From an uncultured Eubacteriales bacterium (lineage in GTDB: Bacteria; Bacillota; Clostridia; Oscillospirales; CAG-272): a stretch of 64,000 bases of DNA. Positions 50,385 to 59,586 of this stretch are shown here, piece after piece. The position numbers and the translations under genes are program-made. Location of the stretch: positions 124,001 through 188,000 of the forward strand of contig CAKVOU010000001.1 of NCBI GenBank assembly GCA_934796165.1. The letters run 5' to 3'. Every line of letters starts with the position of its first letter. The first letter of the stretch is position 1. Below the pieces are notes generated by a model that saw only the letters and a list, made by a program, of their open reading frames with translations, was not told the DNA's origin and made no database searches.

Positions 50385-50559
50385 GGTTTGAATCCTTTCT
50401 TTATGGAGGTGACCCGGTTCGGGTCACGGAATGAGTTTCTGGCAGTTTGTTTTTTGTCGCGGAGTCGTCGGGCAGATGACAGTCATGTGCCGGTTTGGTA
50501 ATCCGGAGGCAGAGCCGATCTGCCGTAAGCGGAACAATGGAAGCCGGAATGTCTGTATA

Positions 50560-52764
50560 TTATCCCTTTCCGCCGAGCGGAATGCCGGTCGCGGGGATCT
50601 TCAGCTTGCGGTAGCCTTTCAGAAGTGTTTCGTCCTCCGCGGGATACGCGTCGGCAACGGCTTGTCCCTTCTTGAGCGTGATGATCTGCACGCCGGAGGA
50701 GGTACGCGTGGTCTTTTTGGGGATGAGCGAGGTACGGACGGCGATGGCGCGGTCATTGTCGGTCACAATCATCAGGTCAAACGGATGTTTTTCCTTTTCC
50801 ACGCCGACATAGACAACGGGAGACGCGTCGGAGTAGGTACTGGTCAGCTTACGCCGCGGCGCTTTGGTCTGATAGACCGAAACGGGGAAGCGGACGCCCT
50901 TGCCGTTTGCAAAAATACAGACCATATTTTCGTCCTCCGGCAACTCGTTGCAGACGTAGACCGAGAGCGGCTTTTCGCCGTCCTCCATACCGAGCTTGGC
51001 GGGAAGGTAATCGCCGAGCATGGACGCCTTGGTCGTGTCGAATTCGCTGACGCGCACCCGGTATGCCTGGCAGTGGTCGGTGAAGAACATGAGCATATCC
51101 GCGTTGTCCGCGTCAAATTCCATGCGCAGGCTGTCGCCGTCGCGGAACTTCTGCTCGTCGTTGCCCATGAGCGAACGCTGGGTGATCTTCTTGAAGTAGC
51201 CCTCGCGCGAGAGCACCAGACGCGCGGTGTAGCTTTCGACGTGCTCCTCCTCCACATATTCCTTCACGTCGTTTGCGTGGAGAATCATGCTGCGGCGGGG
51301 CTTTGCGTACTTCTTTTTGATCTCTGTCAGCTGGTTTGCGATGTACGCGCGGATTTTGAGTTCATCCGCGAGGATTTCTTCAATTTCCGCAATATCTTTC
51401 TTGAGCTGTTCGCATTCGGAAAGACGGTTCAGGATATATTCGCGGTTGAGGTTGCGCAGCTTGATCTCAGCAATGTAGTCCGCCTGCACCTCGTCGATGC
51501 CGAAGCCCGACATGAGGTTCGGGACCACGTCGCTTTCCTTTTCGGTCTGGCGGATGATGCGGATTGCCTTGTCGATGTCAAGCAGGATCTTGGCAAGTCC
51601 CAGCAGAAGATGCAATTTGTCCTTTTTCTTGCCGAGATCGAAGGTCAGCTCTCTCCGGACACACCCCGTGCGGAAGCGGATCCATTCGGTGAGGATTTCG
51701 TGAATGCCCATCTGGCGCGGGACCGAATCGACGAGCACGTTGAAATTGCATTTGAAGCTGTCCTCCAGGGTGGTCAGCTTGCACAGCTTTGCCATGAGCT
51801 TTTCGGGGTCCACACCGCGGCGGAGGTCAAGCGTCAGCTTGAAGCCGGAGAGGTCGATTTCGTCGCGGCAGTCGGTGATTTCCCGGATTTTGCCCGTCTT
51901 GACCAGCTCGGTCAGCTTTTCGAGAATGACTTCAATGGTGGTCGAGTAGGGAATTTCAATGATGTCGATGCAGTTGGCTTCCTTGTCGTAGCGGTAGCGG
52001 CAGCGGATGCGGATGGACCCCTGTCCCGTTTCAAAGACGGAGCGCATCTGGTCCTCTTCATATATGATCTGACCGCCGCAGGGGAAGTCGGGCGCCTTGA
52101 TCAGCTCCATCAGCCGTTCTGTCGTGAGATTCGGCTTTTTGAGGAGGGCAATGGTGCCGTCGCAGATTTCTCCGAGGTTGAACGGGCAGATGTTGGACGC
52201 CATGCCGACGGCAATGCCCGTATTGGGGGTGACCAGAACGTTCGGGAAGGTCGTCGGCAGAAGGACCGGCTCCTCCAGCGTGTTATCGTAGTTGGGGATC
52301 ATGTCCACGGCGTTTTTGTCAATGCCGCGGAACAGCTCCTGGCAGAACGGATCCAGCTTGACCTCCGTGTAACGCGACGCTGCGTACTTCATGTCGGAGG
52401 AATACTGCTTGCCGAAGCTGCCCTTGGAGTCCACGAACGGATGCAGAAGCGCCTCGTTGCCCCGCGTCAGTCGGACCATAGTTTCGTAGATCGCCGCGTC
52501 GCCGTGCGGGTTGAGCTTCATCGTCTGCCCGACGACGTTGGCGCTCTTGGTGCGGTTGCCGGTGAGAAGCCCCATCTTGTACATGGTGTAAAGCAGCTTG
52601 CGGTGCGCCGGTTTGAAGCCGTCGATCTCGGGGATTGCCCGCGAGATGATGACGCTCATGACGTAGGGCATGTAGTTGCTTTCAATGGTTTCCGTAATCG
52701 GCTGCGGTCTTACGGGTGCGGGAATGATCTCCTCGGTCTGGGTTGTCTGTTTTTTTCTCGCCAT
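50560..52764 (-). CDS. Type IIA topoisomerase A subunit (ParC/GyrA-like)
   Basis: The 734-residue subunit cuts DNA with active-site Tyr132 (AASRYTEVKL), after the winged-helix block EIDGFKPAHRKLLYTMYKMG. The tower and coiled-coil (about 350-490) and a C-terminal beta-pinwheel follow. No GyrA-box (QRRGGKG type) is visible, favouring topoisomerase IV or a decatenase-like form over gyrase. In the quinolone region the sequence reads HGDAAIYETM, with Ala at the usual Ser. No B subunit gene is adjacent. ATG at 52764 follows GGAGGTCTCCCTG, 14 bases after tsaC. Confidence 0.88.
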   Translation of the reverse strand: MARKKQTTQTEEIIPAPVRPQPITETIESNYMPYVMSVIISRAIPEIDGFKPAHRKLLYTMYKMGLLTGNRTKSANVVGQTMKLNPHGDAAIYETMVRLTRGNEALLHPFVDSKGSFGKQYSSDMKYAASRYTEVKLDPFCQELFRGIDKNAVDMIPNYDNTLEEPVLLPTTFPNVLVTPNTGIAVGMASNICPFNLGEICDGTIALLKKPNLTTERLMELIKAPDFPCGGQIIYEEDQMRSVFETGQGSIRIRCRYRYDKEANCIDIIEIPYSTTIEVILEKLTELVKTGKIREITDCRDEIDLSGFKLTLDLRRGVDPEKLMAKLCKLTTLEDSFKCNFNVLVDSVPRQMGIHEILTEWIRFRTGCVRRELTFDLGKKKDKLHLLLGLAKILLDIDKAIRIIRQTEKESDVVPNLMSGFGIDEVQADYIAEIKLRNLNREYILNRLSECEQLKKDIAEIEEILADELKIRAYIANQLTEIKKKYAKPRRSMILHANDVKEYVEEEHVESYTARLVLSREGYFKKITQRSLMGNDEQKFRDGDSLRMEFDADNADMLMFFTDHCQAYRVRVSEFDTTKASMLGDYLPAKLGMEDGEKPLSVYVCNELPEDENMVCIFANGKGVRFPVSVYQTKAPRRKLTSTYSDASPVVYVGVEKEKHPFDLMIVTDNDRAIAVRTSLIPKKTTRTSSGVQIITLKKGQAVADAYPAEDETLLKGYRKLKIPATGIPLGGKG

Positions 52765-52778
52765 CAGGGAGACCTCCT

Positions 52779-53813
52779 TCAATCAATTTTCTTTATCGTA
52801 TGCGCAGATGCGCGGATCAGTCGGTTGTAAAGCGCGAGCCCGATGCCGTCTTCTTTTGGCAGATGCGCGTAGATGACATCGGCGTGGAAACGGTCGGCGT
52901 CGCGGAGCAGGTAAAAAAGACGGTGTGCCTCGGTTTCGGGGTGCGCGGAGGAACCGATGGGGAGAAGCAGTCCCGTGTCCGTGAGTTGCGGTACTTCTTC
53001 GTCATAGCAGAGGATCACGCATTTTTTCTTTGCCTGTTCTGCCCGCAGAAACGCGAGAATTTTCTGTTCCTCACCTGAAAGCAGCACCACCGGCGTTGCG
53101 GGAGCGTAATGCTTGTACTTCATGCCGGGGGAGAGCGGATGCTCATCCTTGCCGATCTGTTCCTTCACCGCGCGGGCGACGGTTACATCGGGGCATACAG
53201 AGCGGAGCATATCAAAGGTGATCCCGCCGGGGCGGAGCAGGGTAGCATTGCCGTCGTCCGCCTTGACAATGGTGGATTCAAGCCCGATCTCGGAGGAACC
53301 TCCGTCAAGAATCATGTCAACTCTGCCCATCATGTCGTCCGCCACGTGGCGGGCGCAGGTCGGAGACGGTTTGCCCGACAGATTTGCCGACGGCGCGGCG
53401 ATCGGAACACCGGTCGCCTCAATCAGCGCGTGGGCAACGGGATGCGAGGGACAGCGCACGGCGACGGTTTCAAGACCTCCCGTGACCGAGAGGGGAATGA
53501 TCGGTTTTCGTTTCAGGATCACCGTAATGGGACCGGGCATAAAGGCATCTGCCAGCCTGTAGTACAGGTCGTTCGTGTATGCGTACTTTTCCGCGTCCCG
53601 GGGATCTGCAATATGAATGATGAGCGGGTTGTCCGACGGACGTCCCTTTGCGGCATAGATCTTTCTTGCCGCGTCCGCGTCGGTTGCGTCTCCGCCGAGT
53701 CCGTAGACCGTCTCGGTCGGGAAAACAACCAGTCCTCCGTGGCGGAGGATGGCGGCGGCGCGCGCAAGCGTATCCGTGTCTTTTTCGGTTACTTTGATGA
53801 GTTCGGTTTCCAT
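52779..53813 (-). CDS. tsaC: L-threonylcarbamoyladenylate synthase (Sua5-type TsaC)
   Basis: The 344-residue enzyme makes threonylcarbamoyl-AMP from threonine, bicarbonate and ATP, the first step of t6A tRNA modification. The YrdC domain (about 1-205) shows VFPTETVYGLGGDATD, AKGRPSDNPLIIHI and PSANLSGKPSPT; the Sua5 C-terminal domain (about 240-344) is also present. The start is four bases after the prfA stop. The modification partners tsaB and tsaE are near 7 kb. Confidence 0.95.
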   Translation of the reverse strand: METELIKVTEKDTDTLARAAAILRHGGLVVFPTETVYGLGGDATDADAARKIYAAKGRPSDNPLIIHIADPRDAEKYAYTNDLYYRLADAFMPGPITVILKRKPIIPLSVTGGLETVAVRCPSHPVAHALIEATGVPIAAPSANLSGKPSPTCARHVADDMMGRVDMILDGGSSEIGLESTIVKADDGNATLLRPGGITFDMLRSVCPDVTVARAVKEQIGKDEHPLSPGMKYKHYAPATPVVLLSGEEQKILAFLRAEQAKKKCVILCYDEEVPQLTDTGLLLPIGSSAHPETEAHRLFYLLRDADRFHADVIYAHLPKEDGIGLALYNRLIRASAHTIKKID

Positions 53814-53816
53814 ATG

Positions 53817-54917
53817 TCACATGACGGCAGAGTCCGCCGTCCCTTTGAGTTTATTTGCCGAGTCCTGCGCGATGAGCGCGTCGATCATGCCGCCGATCTC
53901 GCCGTCGAGAAAGGTATCCAGCGAGTACAGCGTCAGTCCGATGCGGTGATCGGTCACGCGGTTCTGGGGGAAGTTGTAGGTGCGGATTTTTGCGCTCCGG
54001 TCGCCGGTGCTGACCTGTGCCTTGCGGGTACCGGAAACCTCCGCATTGCGTTTTTCCTCTTCCATCGCATACAGCTTGGTCTTGAGCATCAGCATGGCTT
54101 TGGCGCGGTTCTGGAGCTGACTGCGCTCCTCCTGACATTCCACCACAATGCCGGTCGGCTTGTGGGTCAGTCTCACGGCGGATTCGGTTTTGTTGATGTG
54201 CTGACCGCCCGCTCCGCTGGATTTGCAGGATTCAAAAATGAGATCCGCAGGATCGACCGTGACCGAAATGTCCTCCGCCTCCGGGAGTACCGCAACGGTT
54301 GCCGCCGAGGTCTGGAGCTTGTTTGCCGCCCCCGTGACGGGGACCCTCTGCACACGGTGAACACCCGATTCAAACTTGAAGCGGGAGTACGCTCCATCGC
54401 CGGATACCATGAATACGATCTCCCGGTATCCGCCGAGCTCGGTCGGATTCGAGGATTCCACCGTGACGGAAAAGCCCGTTCGCTCCGCGTACATACAGTA
54501 CATCCGGTAAAGGTCCGCGGCAAACAGCGCGGCTTCCTCTCCGCCGGTTCCCGCGCGGATTTCCACCATGACGTTCTTGTCGTCGTTCGGGTCACGGGGA
54601 ATGAGCAGGAGCTGAAGCTCGCGGTACAGCTTTTCCGCGGTCTCCGCGGCATTCTTCCGCTCTTCTTCCGCAAGGCGGAGAAGCTCCGCGTCGCTCTCCC
54701 CGGAGGAGAGAACCGCCTCTGCTTCCTTCTTTCCGTCAAGCGCCGCGCGGTACTGCCGGAAGCAGTCCATCAGGGGCGTCATCGCGCGGTATTCTTTCAT
54801 GAGCCTTGCATAGTCGGCGGGGCGGGCGAGCAGTGCGGGGTCGCCGAGCCGCTCGCCGTCCTCTTCGTATTTGCGCTGTGCCGCCGTCAGGCGTTCAATG
54901 AGCGCGTCCACGGTCAC
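53817..54917 (-). CDS. prfA: Peptide chain release factor 1
   Basis: The 366-residue factor releases peptides at UAA and UAG. The GGQ motif is seen in SSGAGGQHINKTESAVRL (about 230), and the codon-recognition stretch is RVPVTGAANKLQTSAATV, with a PxT triplet as in RF1. Initiation is at GTG 54917, overlapping the stop of the aminopeptidase gene as GTGA. Together with tsaC downstream, this is a common Firmicutes gene neighbourhood. Confidence 0.96.
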   Translation of the reverse strand: MTVDALIERLTAAQRKYEEDGERLGDPALLARPADYARLMKEYRAMTPLMDCFRQYRAALDGKKEAEAVLSSGESDAELLRLAEEERKNAAETAEKLYRELQLLLIPRDPNDDKNVMVEIRAGTGGEEAALFAADLYRMYCMYAERTGFSVTVESSNPTELGGYREIVFMVSGDGAYSRFKFESGVHRVQRVPVTGAANKLQTSAATVAVLPEAEDISVTVDPADLIFESCKSSGAGGQHINKTESAVRLTHKPTGIVVECQEERSQLQNRAKAMLMLKTKLYAMEEEKRNAEVSGTRKAQVSTGDRSAKIRTYNFPQNRVTDHRIGLTLYSLDTFLDGEIGGMIDALIAQDSANKLKGTADSAVM

Positions 54918-56302
54918 TCAAAATCGTAGAACGCGGTGAACGCGCGGTGCGCCTCATACAGATCGACCTTGGAAATGAGTTCGTAGGGCGCGTGCATTGC
55001 CAGCACGCCGACACCCATGTCCACCGTGTCGATGTTGTGCTTTGCGATATACTTTGCAACGGTTCCGCCGCCGCCGAAGTCCACTTTGCCGAGCTCCGCC
55101 ATCTGCCAGACAACGCCCTCGCTTGCCAGCGCACGGCGCACCCAGCCGACGAATTCGGCGCTCGCGTCGTTGGAGCCGCCCTTGCCGCCGGAGCCGGTGT
55201 ACTTGCACATGGAAATACCGCAGTTGATGATGGAGGAGTTGCGGATTTCAAACGCGTCCGCAAAGTTGGGGTCGTAGTTCGCGGTGACGTCCGAGGAGAG
55301 GCACTTTGAGTGTGCGCGGACGATTGCCGGTCTGCCGCCGAGTTCGGTTGCGATCGCGTCCATCAGATCGACGAGCAGGTCATTCTGCATACCGCTGACG
55401 CCCTCGGAGCCGATCTCTTCCTTGTCGACGAGAATGGTCATGAGGGTGTGGGTCGTGTTCTTCGATTCCATGATTGCGGTCAGGGAGGGGTACGCGCAGA
55501 CCTTGTCGTCGTGTCCGTAGCCGCCGACGAGCGAACGGTCAAAGCCGATGTCGCGGGACATTGCCGCGGGAACGGCACATACCTCCGCCGAGAGGAAGTC
55601 CTCCTCGGTGATGCCGTACTTTTCATTGAGCAGCTTCATGATGTTCAGCTTGATGAGATCGCCGCCGTCTTCATCCTTGATGGGGCGGCTGCCGACCACC
55701 ACGTTGAGCTTCTCTGCGGGGATCGCGGTACCGAGCGGCTTCTGGCTCTGCTCTCTGCCGAGATGGGGGAGAAGATCGTCGATATAGAACTGCGGGTCGC
55801 CCGCGTCCTCGCCGATGTTGAAATCGACCGGGGTGCCGTCCGCCTTCACAATCACGCCGCGGAACGCGAGCGGGATGGTCGGCCACTGGTATTTGCGGAT
55901 GCCGCCGTAGTAATGCGTCTTGAACATGGCAAGACCGCCGTCCTCGTAAAGCGGGCAGGGCTTGAGGTCAAGGCGGGGAGAGTCGATGTGTGCCGCCGCG
56001 ATGCGGATGCCGTTTTCAATCGGCTCCGTGCCGATGCGGAACAGGAAAATGTTCTTGCCGCGGTTGATGAAGTAGTATTTGCCGCCCTTTTCGATCTTGT
56101 CACCGAGCTCGTATTTCCGGAAGCCTGCGTTCTTTGCAAGCTTTTCGGACGCGGTGACCGCGTCGCGCTCGGTCTTTGCGTGGTCGAGGAATTTCTTGTA
56201 GTCCTCGGCATATGCGTATGCCGCGTCAATGACCTCGTCCGAGCAAAGCTCGTAGACGGTCTTCTTCTGATAAAACAGTTTGTCCTTGAGTGTTTCTGCC
56301 AT
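54914..56302 (-). CDS. M18 family aminopeptidase
   Basis: The 462-residue zinc aminopeptidase removes N-terminal residues, often acidic ones. Metal-ligand motifs: AAHIDSPRLDLKP, VDKEEIGSEGVSGM, RAHSKCLSSDV and, near the C-terminus, HAPYELISKVDLYEAHRAF. The insert domain and length match bacterial M18 (ApeA/PepC-like) enzymes. No signal peptide, so cytoplasmic. The start follows AGGAGGATATATACC. It precedes prfA with a four-base overlap and follows the lytic transglycosylase gene by 54 bases. Confidence 0.92.
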   Translation of the reverse strand: MAETLKDKLFYQKKTVYELCSDEVIDAAYAYAEDYKKFLDHAKTERDAVTASEKLAKNAGFRKYELGDKIEKGGKYYFINRGKNIFLFRIGTEPIENGIRIAAAHIDSPRLDLKPCPLYEDGGLAMFKTHYYGGIRKYQWPTIPLAFRGVIVKADGTPVDFNIGEDAGDPQFYIDDLLPHLGREQSQKPLGTAIPAEKLNVVVGSRPIKDEDGGDLIKLNIMKLLNEKYGITEEDFLSAEVCAVPAAMSRDIGFDRSLVGGYGHDDKVCAYPSLTAIMESKNTTHTLMTILVDKEEIGSEGVSGMQNDLLVDLMDAIATELGGRPAIVRAHSKCLSSDVTANYDPNFADAFEIRNSSIINCGISMCKYTGSGGKGGSNDASAEFVGWVRRALASEGVVWQMAELGKVDFGGGGTVAKYIAKHNIDTVDMGVGVLAMHAPYELISKVDLYEAHRAFTAFYDFE

Positions 56303-56356
56303 GGTATATATCCTCCTTTTTGCCGCAATGCGGCGAAACGATTGACTGAGTATCGG

Positions 56357-56929
56357 TCAAAGCCCCCAAAGGCTTTCGTATTTTGCGCGCGCCTTTTCGA
56401 CGGACGAGAGATAGGAAGCCACCGCTTTGTCGGGGATTTTTCTGAAATTTCCGTTTTTGTCGGTGACGGTCTCATCAAGGCACCATTCGTCCGCCCGGTC
56501 GGTGCCGACCCGGAAGGCGGCAAGCGCCATTTTCCAGTTGCCGTAGCGCATATACAGGTATTGGAGCCAGTGCGCGCCGCTTTTGAGATTGACCGCCGGG
56601 TCATAGAGCACCGCGGGGTCTTTCGTGGTGCCGTCCGGCAGGATTCTGCAGATTTTTTCATAGGTCCCGGGCGTGATCTGCAAAAGCCCGATCCCGCCGT
56701 CTTCCCCGGAAAGACTTGCCTCAAAGCCGCTTTCCGTCCGGATGACGGCGGCGAGCAGAGATGCGGGGATGTTGCAGGCATCCGCATTTTCCCGGATCTC
56801 CTCTTTGTAGGGAAGCGGATACTTTTTCTTCTCCGCGCCGGTCAGCACGAAATCGCAAAGCAATCCGAACAGCAAGGAAAACACAAGGATTGCCGCGATG
56901 ACGATGATGTGCCGGAAGCCGTTTTTCAT
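56357..56929 (-). CDS. Lytic transglycosylase, membrane-anchored (Slt-type)
   Basis: The 190-residue protein has an N-terminal transmembrane helix or signal anchor (about 7-30) and a soluble-lytic-transglycosylase domain. The catalytic Glu is in AAVIRTESGFEASLSGEDGG; GIGLLQITPGTY and LYMRYGNWKMALAAF are also conserved. It cleaves peptidoglycan glycan strands to anhydro-muramyl products. It overlaps coaE by four bases. Confidence 0.92.
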   Translation of the reverse strand: MKNGFRHIIVIAAILVFSLLFGLLCDFVLTGAEKKKYPLPYKEEIRENADACNIPASLLAAVIRTESGFEASLSGEDGGIGLLQITPGTYEKICRILPDGTTKDPAVLYDPAVNLKSGAHWLQYLYMRYGNWKMALAAFRVGTDRADEWCLDETVTDKNGNFRKIPDKAVASYLSSVEKARAKYESLWGL

Positions 56930-57531
56930 GGTGTGACTCCCAGTGCCCGGAGAATTCCGTCCACCATAGCGGACAGCTCCTCCATCCCGGTTCCGCTCCC
57001 GTTCCTGATGACAAAATCCGCGCGCGAGGTGTAAAACGCGTCCTCCGGCTGCGCCTCGATACGGGAAAGTGCCGCTTCCCTCGGGATCCCGTCGCGCTCC
57101 GTAATCCGCCCGACGCGGGTCTCCGGGTCGGCAGTCACCGCAACGACGGCATCGCACAGCCTGTCTGCCCCGGATTCAAAGAGGGTCGGCGCATCGATGA
57201 CGGCGGCTTTTTCTCCCTGTTCTCCGAGGGGAAAAAGCAGAGCTTCAATCCGTTCGATAACGTATTTGTGGGAAATGCGGTTGAGCGTTCCCAGCTTTTC
57301 CTTGTCGCGGAATACCTCGCGCGAAAGCGCGGCGCGGTCAAGCGATCCGTCGGGGGAGCGGAAACTTTCCCCGAACACAGAAATGATTTCGTCGGTGCAG
57401 GCGGACGGCGGCAGGAGAAGCGTATGATATTCTTTGTCACAGTCGATGACGGGAATTCCGCGTTTTTCAAAGCAGGAGCCGACCGCGCCCTTTCCGGCGC
57501 CGCTCGGACCCGTCAATCCGATTACCTTCAC
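56926..57531 (-). CDS. coaE: Dephospho-CoA kinase
   Basis: The 201-residue kinase carries out the last step of coenzyme A synthesis. P-loop GLTGPSGAGKGAVG (about 5-18), IDCDKEYH and GIPREAALSRIEAQ are typical. GTG at 57531 follows AAGGGGGGATTTCC; the longer frame adds no family sequence. It is the first gene of a leftward run with the transglycosylase, M18, prfA, tsaC and topoisomerase genes. Confidence 0.94.
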   Translation of the reverse strand: MKVIGLTGPSGAGKGAVGSCFEKRGIPVIDCDKEYHTLLLPPSACTDEIISVFGESFRSPDGSLDRAALSREVFRDKEKLGTLNRISHKYVIERIEALLFPLGEQGEKAAVIDAPTLFESGADRLCDAVVAVTADPETRVGRITERDGIPREAALSRIEAQPEDAFYTSRADFVIRNGSGTGMEELSAMVDGILRALGVTP

Positions 57532-57585
57532 GGAAATCCCCCCTTTTTCTGCGATTGCAACATAACAAACAATAACACAGAATAC

Positions 57586-57614
57586 ATTATACCGCACTTG
57601 CCGGCGCAATGCAA
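57586..57614 (-). promoter_or_regulatory. Promoter for the coaE gene run
   Basis: Minus-strand -35 TTGCAT (57609-57614) and -10 TATAAT (57586-57591), 17-base spacing; divergent from the promoter at 57645. Confidence 0.75.
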
Positions 57615-57644
57615 GAGGAAAAGCGGATTTCTCCCGAAAATCCG

Positions 57645-57673
57645 TTGCAAAATTCTTCCGCTTATAGTATAAT
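57645..57673 (+). promoter_or_regulatory. Promoter for the HAD phosphatase gene
   Basis: -35 TTGCAA (57645-57650) and -10 TATAAT (57668-57673), 17-base spacing. Confidence 0.75.
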
Positions 57674-57736
57674 ACTAATATCGTGTCCGCCGCCCGCGCG
57701 GTGTGCGGACAAATTTCGGAAAGCGGGGAACCTGCC

Positions 57737-58435
57737 GTGAAGCACTACCGGACCCTTTTATTTGACGCGGATAATACGCTCTTTGATTTCAGCCGGTCTG
57801 AGCATGATGCGCTCTCTGATACGCTGAAACTTTTCGGGCTTCCCGCGACCGATGACGTGATCGCGGAGTACAGCCGCATCAACGATTCGCATTGGAAGAA
57901 GCTCGAACGCGGGGAAACCACCCGAGAGCGGCTCAAGGTGGACCGTTTTTCGGATTTCCTTTCAGAGGGCGGCTTTCACGCCGATGCGGAACGTATGGCG
58001 GTGACCTATTGCGACCGCCTTGCCACCAAGTCGTTTCTCATGCCGGGGGCAGAGGAGACGGTAAAAGTGCTTTCCCGCGACTGCGGGCTCTATGTCATCA
58101 CCAACGGCAACAAGGCGGTTCAGCACGGACGCTTTGACCCGTCGCCCATCCGCAAATATTTCCGCGACTGCTTCATCTCCGACGAAATCGGCGCGGAGAA
58201 GCCGTCCCCCGCGTTCTTCCGTGCAGTTGAAGAGCGGATTCCCGGGTTCTCCCCGGATGACGCGCTCGTCATCGGAGACTCCCTGACCTCGGACATTCAG
58301 GGCGGCATCAACGCAGGGATCGACACCTGCTGGTTCCTGCCGAAAACGAAACAGATGCCTAAAAATGTATCGGTAAAGCCCACGTATATCATACGGGACC
58401 TCACAGAACTTCCGGACCTGCTCGCCCGCACCTGA
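57737..58435 (+). CDS. HAD-superfamily phosphatase (YjjG-like)
   Basis: The 232-residue protein begins at GTG 57737 behind GCGGGGAA. HAD motif I is LLFDADNTLFDF, motif II the TNGNKAVQHGR region, motif III K in AEKPSPAFF, motif IV VIGDSLTSDIQGG. The YjjG/TIGR02254-like group includes nucleotidases that remove non-canonical pyrimidine monophosphates. Substrate unknown here. Confidence 0.9.
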   Translation: MKHYRTLLFDADNTLFDFSRSEHDALSDTLKLFGLPATDDVIAEYSRINDSHWKKLERGETTRERLKVDRFSDFLSEGGFHADAERMAVTYCDRLATKSFLMPGAEETVKVLSRDCGLYVITNGNKAVQHGRFDPSPIRKYFRDCFISDEIGAEKPSPAFFRAVEERIPGFSPDDALVIGDSLTSDIQGGINAGIDTCWFLPKTKQMPKNVSVKPTYIIRDLTELPDLLART

Positions 58436-58535
58436 CGGGTAAGTTGCCGAGGCAATCGGAATGGTCCCGGACACAAAAAATAATTCCCGATATCCCGGGC
58501 TGCCCGGACCGATCAACCCGAAAGGAGATATTGCC

Positions 58536-59441
58536 GTGACGGAATTTGAAGAACAACTGCGTCAGACCGGCGCGGAGTATACGAGGGAGGAACCCCTCGC
58601 GCTCCATTCCACCTTCCGCATCGGCGGAAGGGCGGATTGTGCCGTTTTCCCCAAAAATGAGCGGGAACTGATTGCCGCGATTGCCGCCGCAAAAACAAAC
58701 GGGGTGCGGTATACCGTCATCGGGCGGGGAAGCAACGTCCTGTTTTCCGACGAGGGGTACCGCGGCTTGGTCGTGTTCACCTCCGGACTTTGCGAAATCA
58801 GCGTGGACGGGACGACAGTACGCGCCGGATGCGGTGCGTCGCTCACGCAAGTCGCTCTTGCCGCCGCGAAGCATTCGCTCACCGGTTTTGAATTCGCGCA
58901 CGGGATCCCCGGTTCCTTTGGCGGGGCGATTTATATGAACGCCGGCGCATACGGCGGAAGCATTTCCGGTGTGCTGACAAACAGCACCTGCTTTGACCCC
59001 GCCGACGGTTCCGTTTTCACGCTGTCGGCAGAAGCGCATGAATTCGGCAACCGGAAAAGCGCCTACATGACGAACGGCTGTATCGTGCTCGGCGGCGAGC
59101 TTGCACTTGCCGAGGGCGACCCCGAAGCCATTTTCGCGCACATGGAAGAACTGAAGGAAAAGCGCCGGGCGAGCCAGCCGCTGGAGTACCCGAGCGCCGG
59201 GAGCGTGTTCAAGCGTCCGGAGGGGTATTTTGCCGGCAAGCTCATTGAGGACGCGGGGCTCAAGGGGACCCGTGTCGGCGGCGCGATGGTCTCTCCAAAG
59301 CACGCGGGCTTCATTGTCAACGTCGGCGGCGCGACCGCAAAAGACGTTCTTGCACTGATCGAAAAGATCAGGGAAACGGTTGAGCGCCGCTTCGGCGTTC
59401 TGCTGGAGCCAGAGGTGCGCTGGCTTCCCGCCGGGGACTGA
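58536..59441 (+). CDS. murB: UDP-N-acetylenolpyruvoylglucosamine reductase
   Basis: The 301-residue flavoenzyme reduces enolpyruvyl-UDP-GlcNAc to UDP-MurNAc. FAD-binding VIGRGSNVLFSDEGYRG (about 65-81), GIPGSFGGAIYMNAGAYGG, the catalytic Ser in YPSAGSVFKRP (about 223) and a C-terminal Glu in LLEPEVRWL are seen. The GTG at 58536 has AAGGAG seven bases before it; the ATG at 58461 is less likely. First of the rightward murB-whiA-dnaE set. Confidence 0.95.
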   Translation: MTEFEEQLRQTGAEYTREEPLALHSTFRIGGRADCAVFPKNERELIAAIAAAKTNGVRYTVIGRGSNVLFSDEGYRGLVVFTSGLCEISVDGTTVRAGCGASLTQVALAAAKHSLTGFEFAHGIPGSFGGAIYMNAGAYGGSISGVLTNSTCFDPADGSVFTLSAEAHEFGNRKSAYMTNGCIVLGGELALAEGDPEAIFAHMEELKEKRRASQPLEYPSAGSVFKRPEGYFAGKLIEDAGLKGTRVGGAMVSPKHAGFIVNVGGATAKDVLALIEKIRETVERRFGVLLEPEVRWLPAGD

Positions 59442-59586
59442 TCCGGGAGGGTTCTTTGCCGCAAAGTCAACCGGTGCTTTGCAACGCCGGTGTTCTCGTA
59501 AAATAAACGCAAACCCGGAGTTTTTCCGGGAAATCCTGCTTTTCATCCCTGTATCCATCCGGCTTCCGGAAGAAAGGAGTCCCCTC

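Noticed and set aside
50431..52830. Plus-strand open frame of about 800 codons
   Set aside because: Antisense to the topoisomerase A gene, with no recognisable protein sequence.
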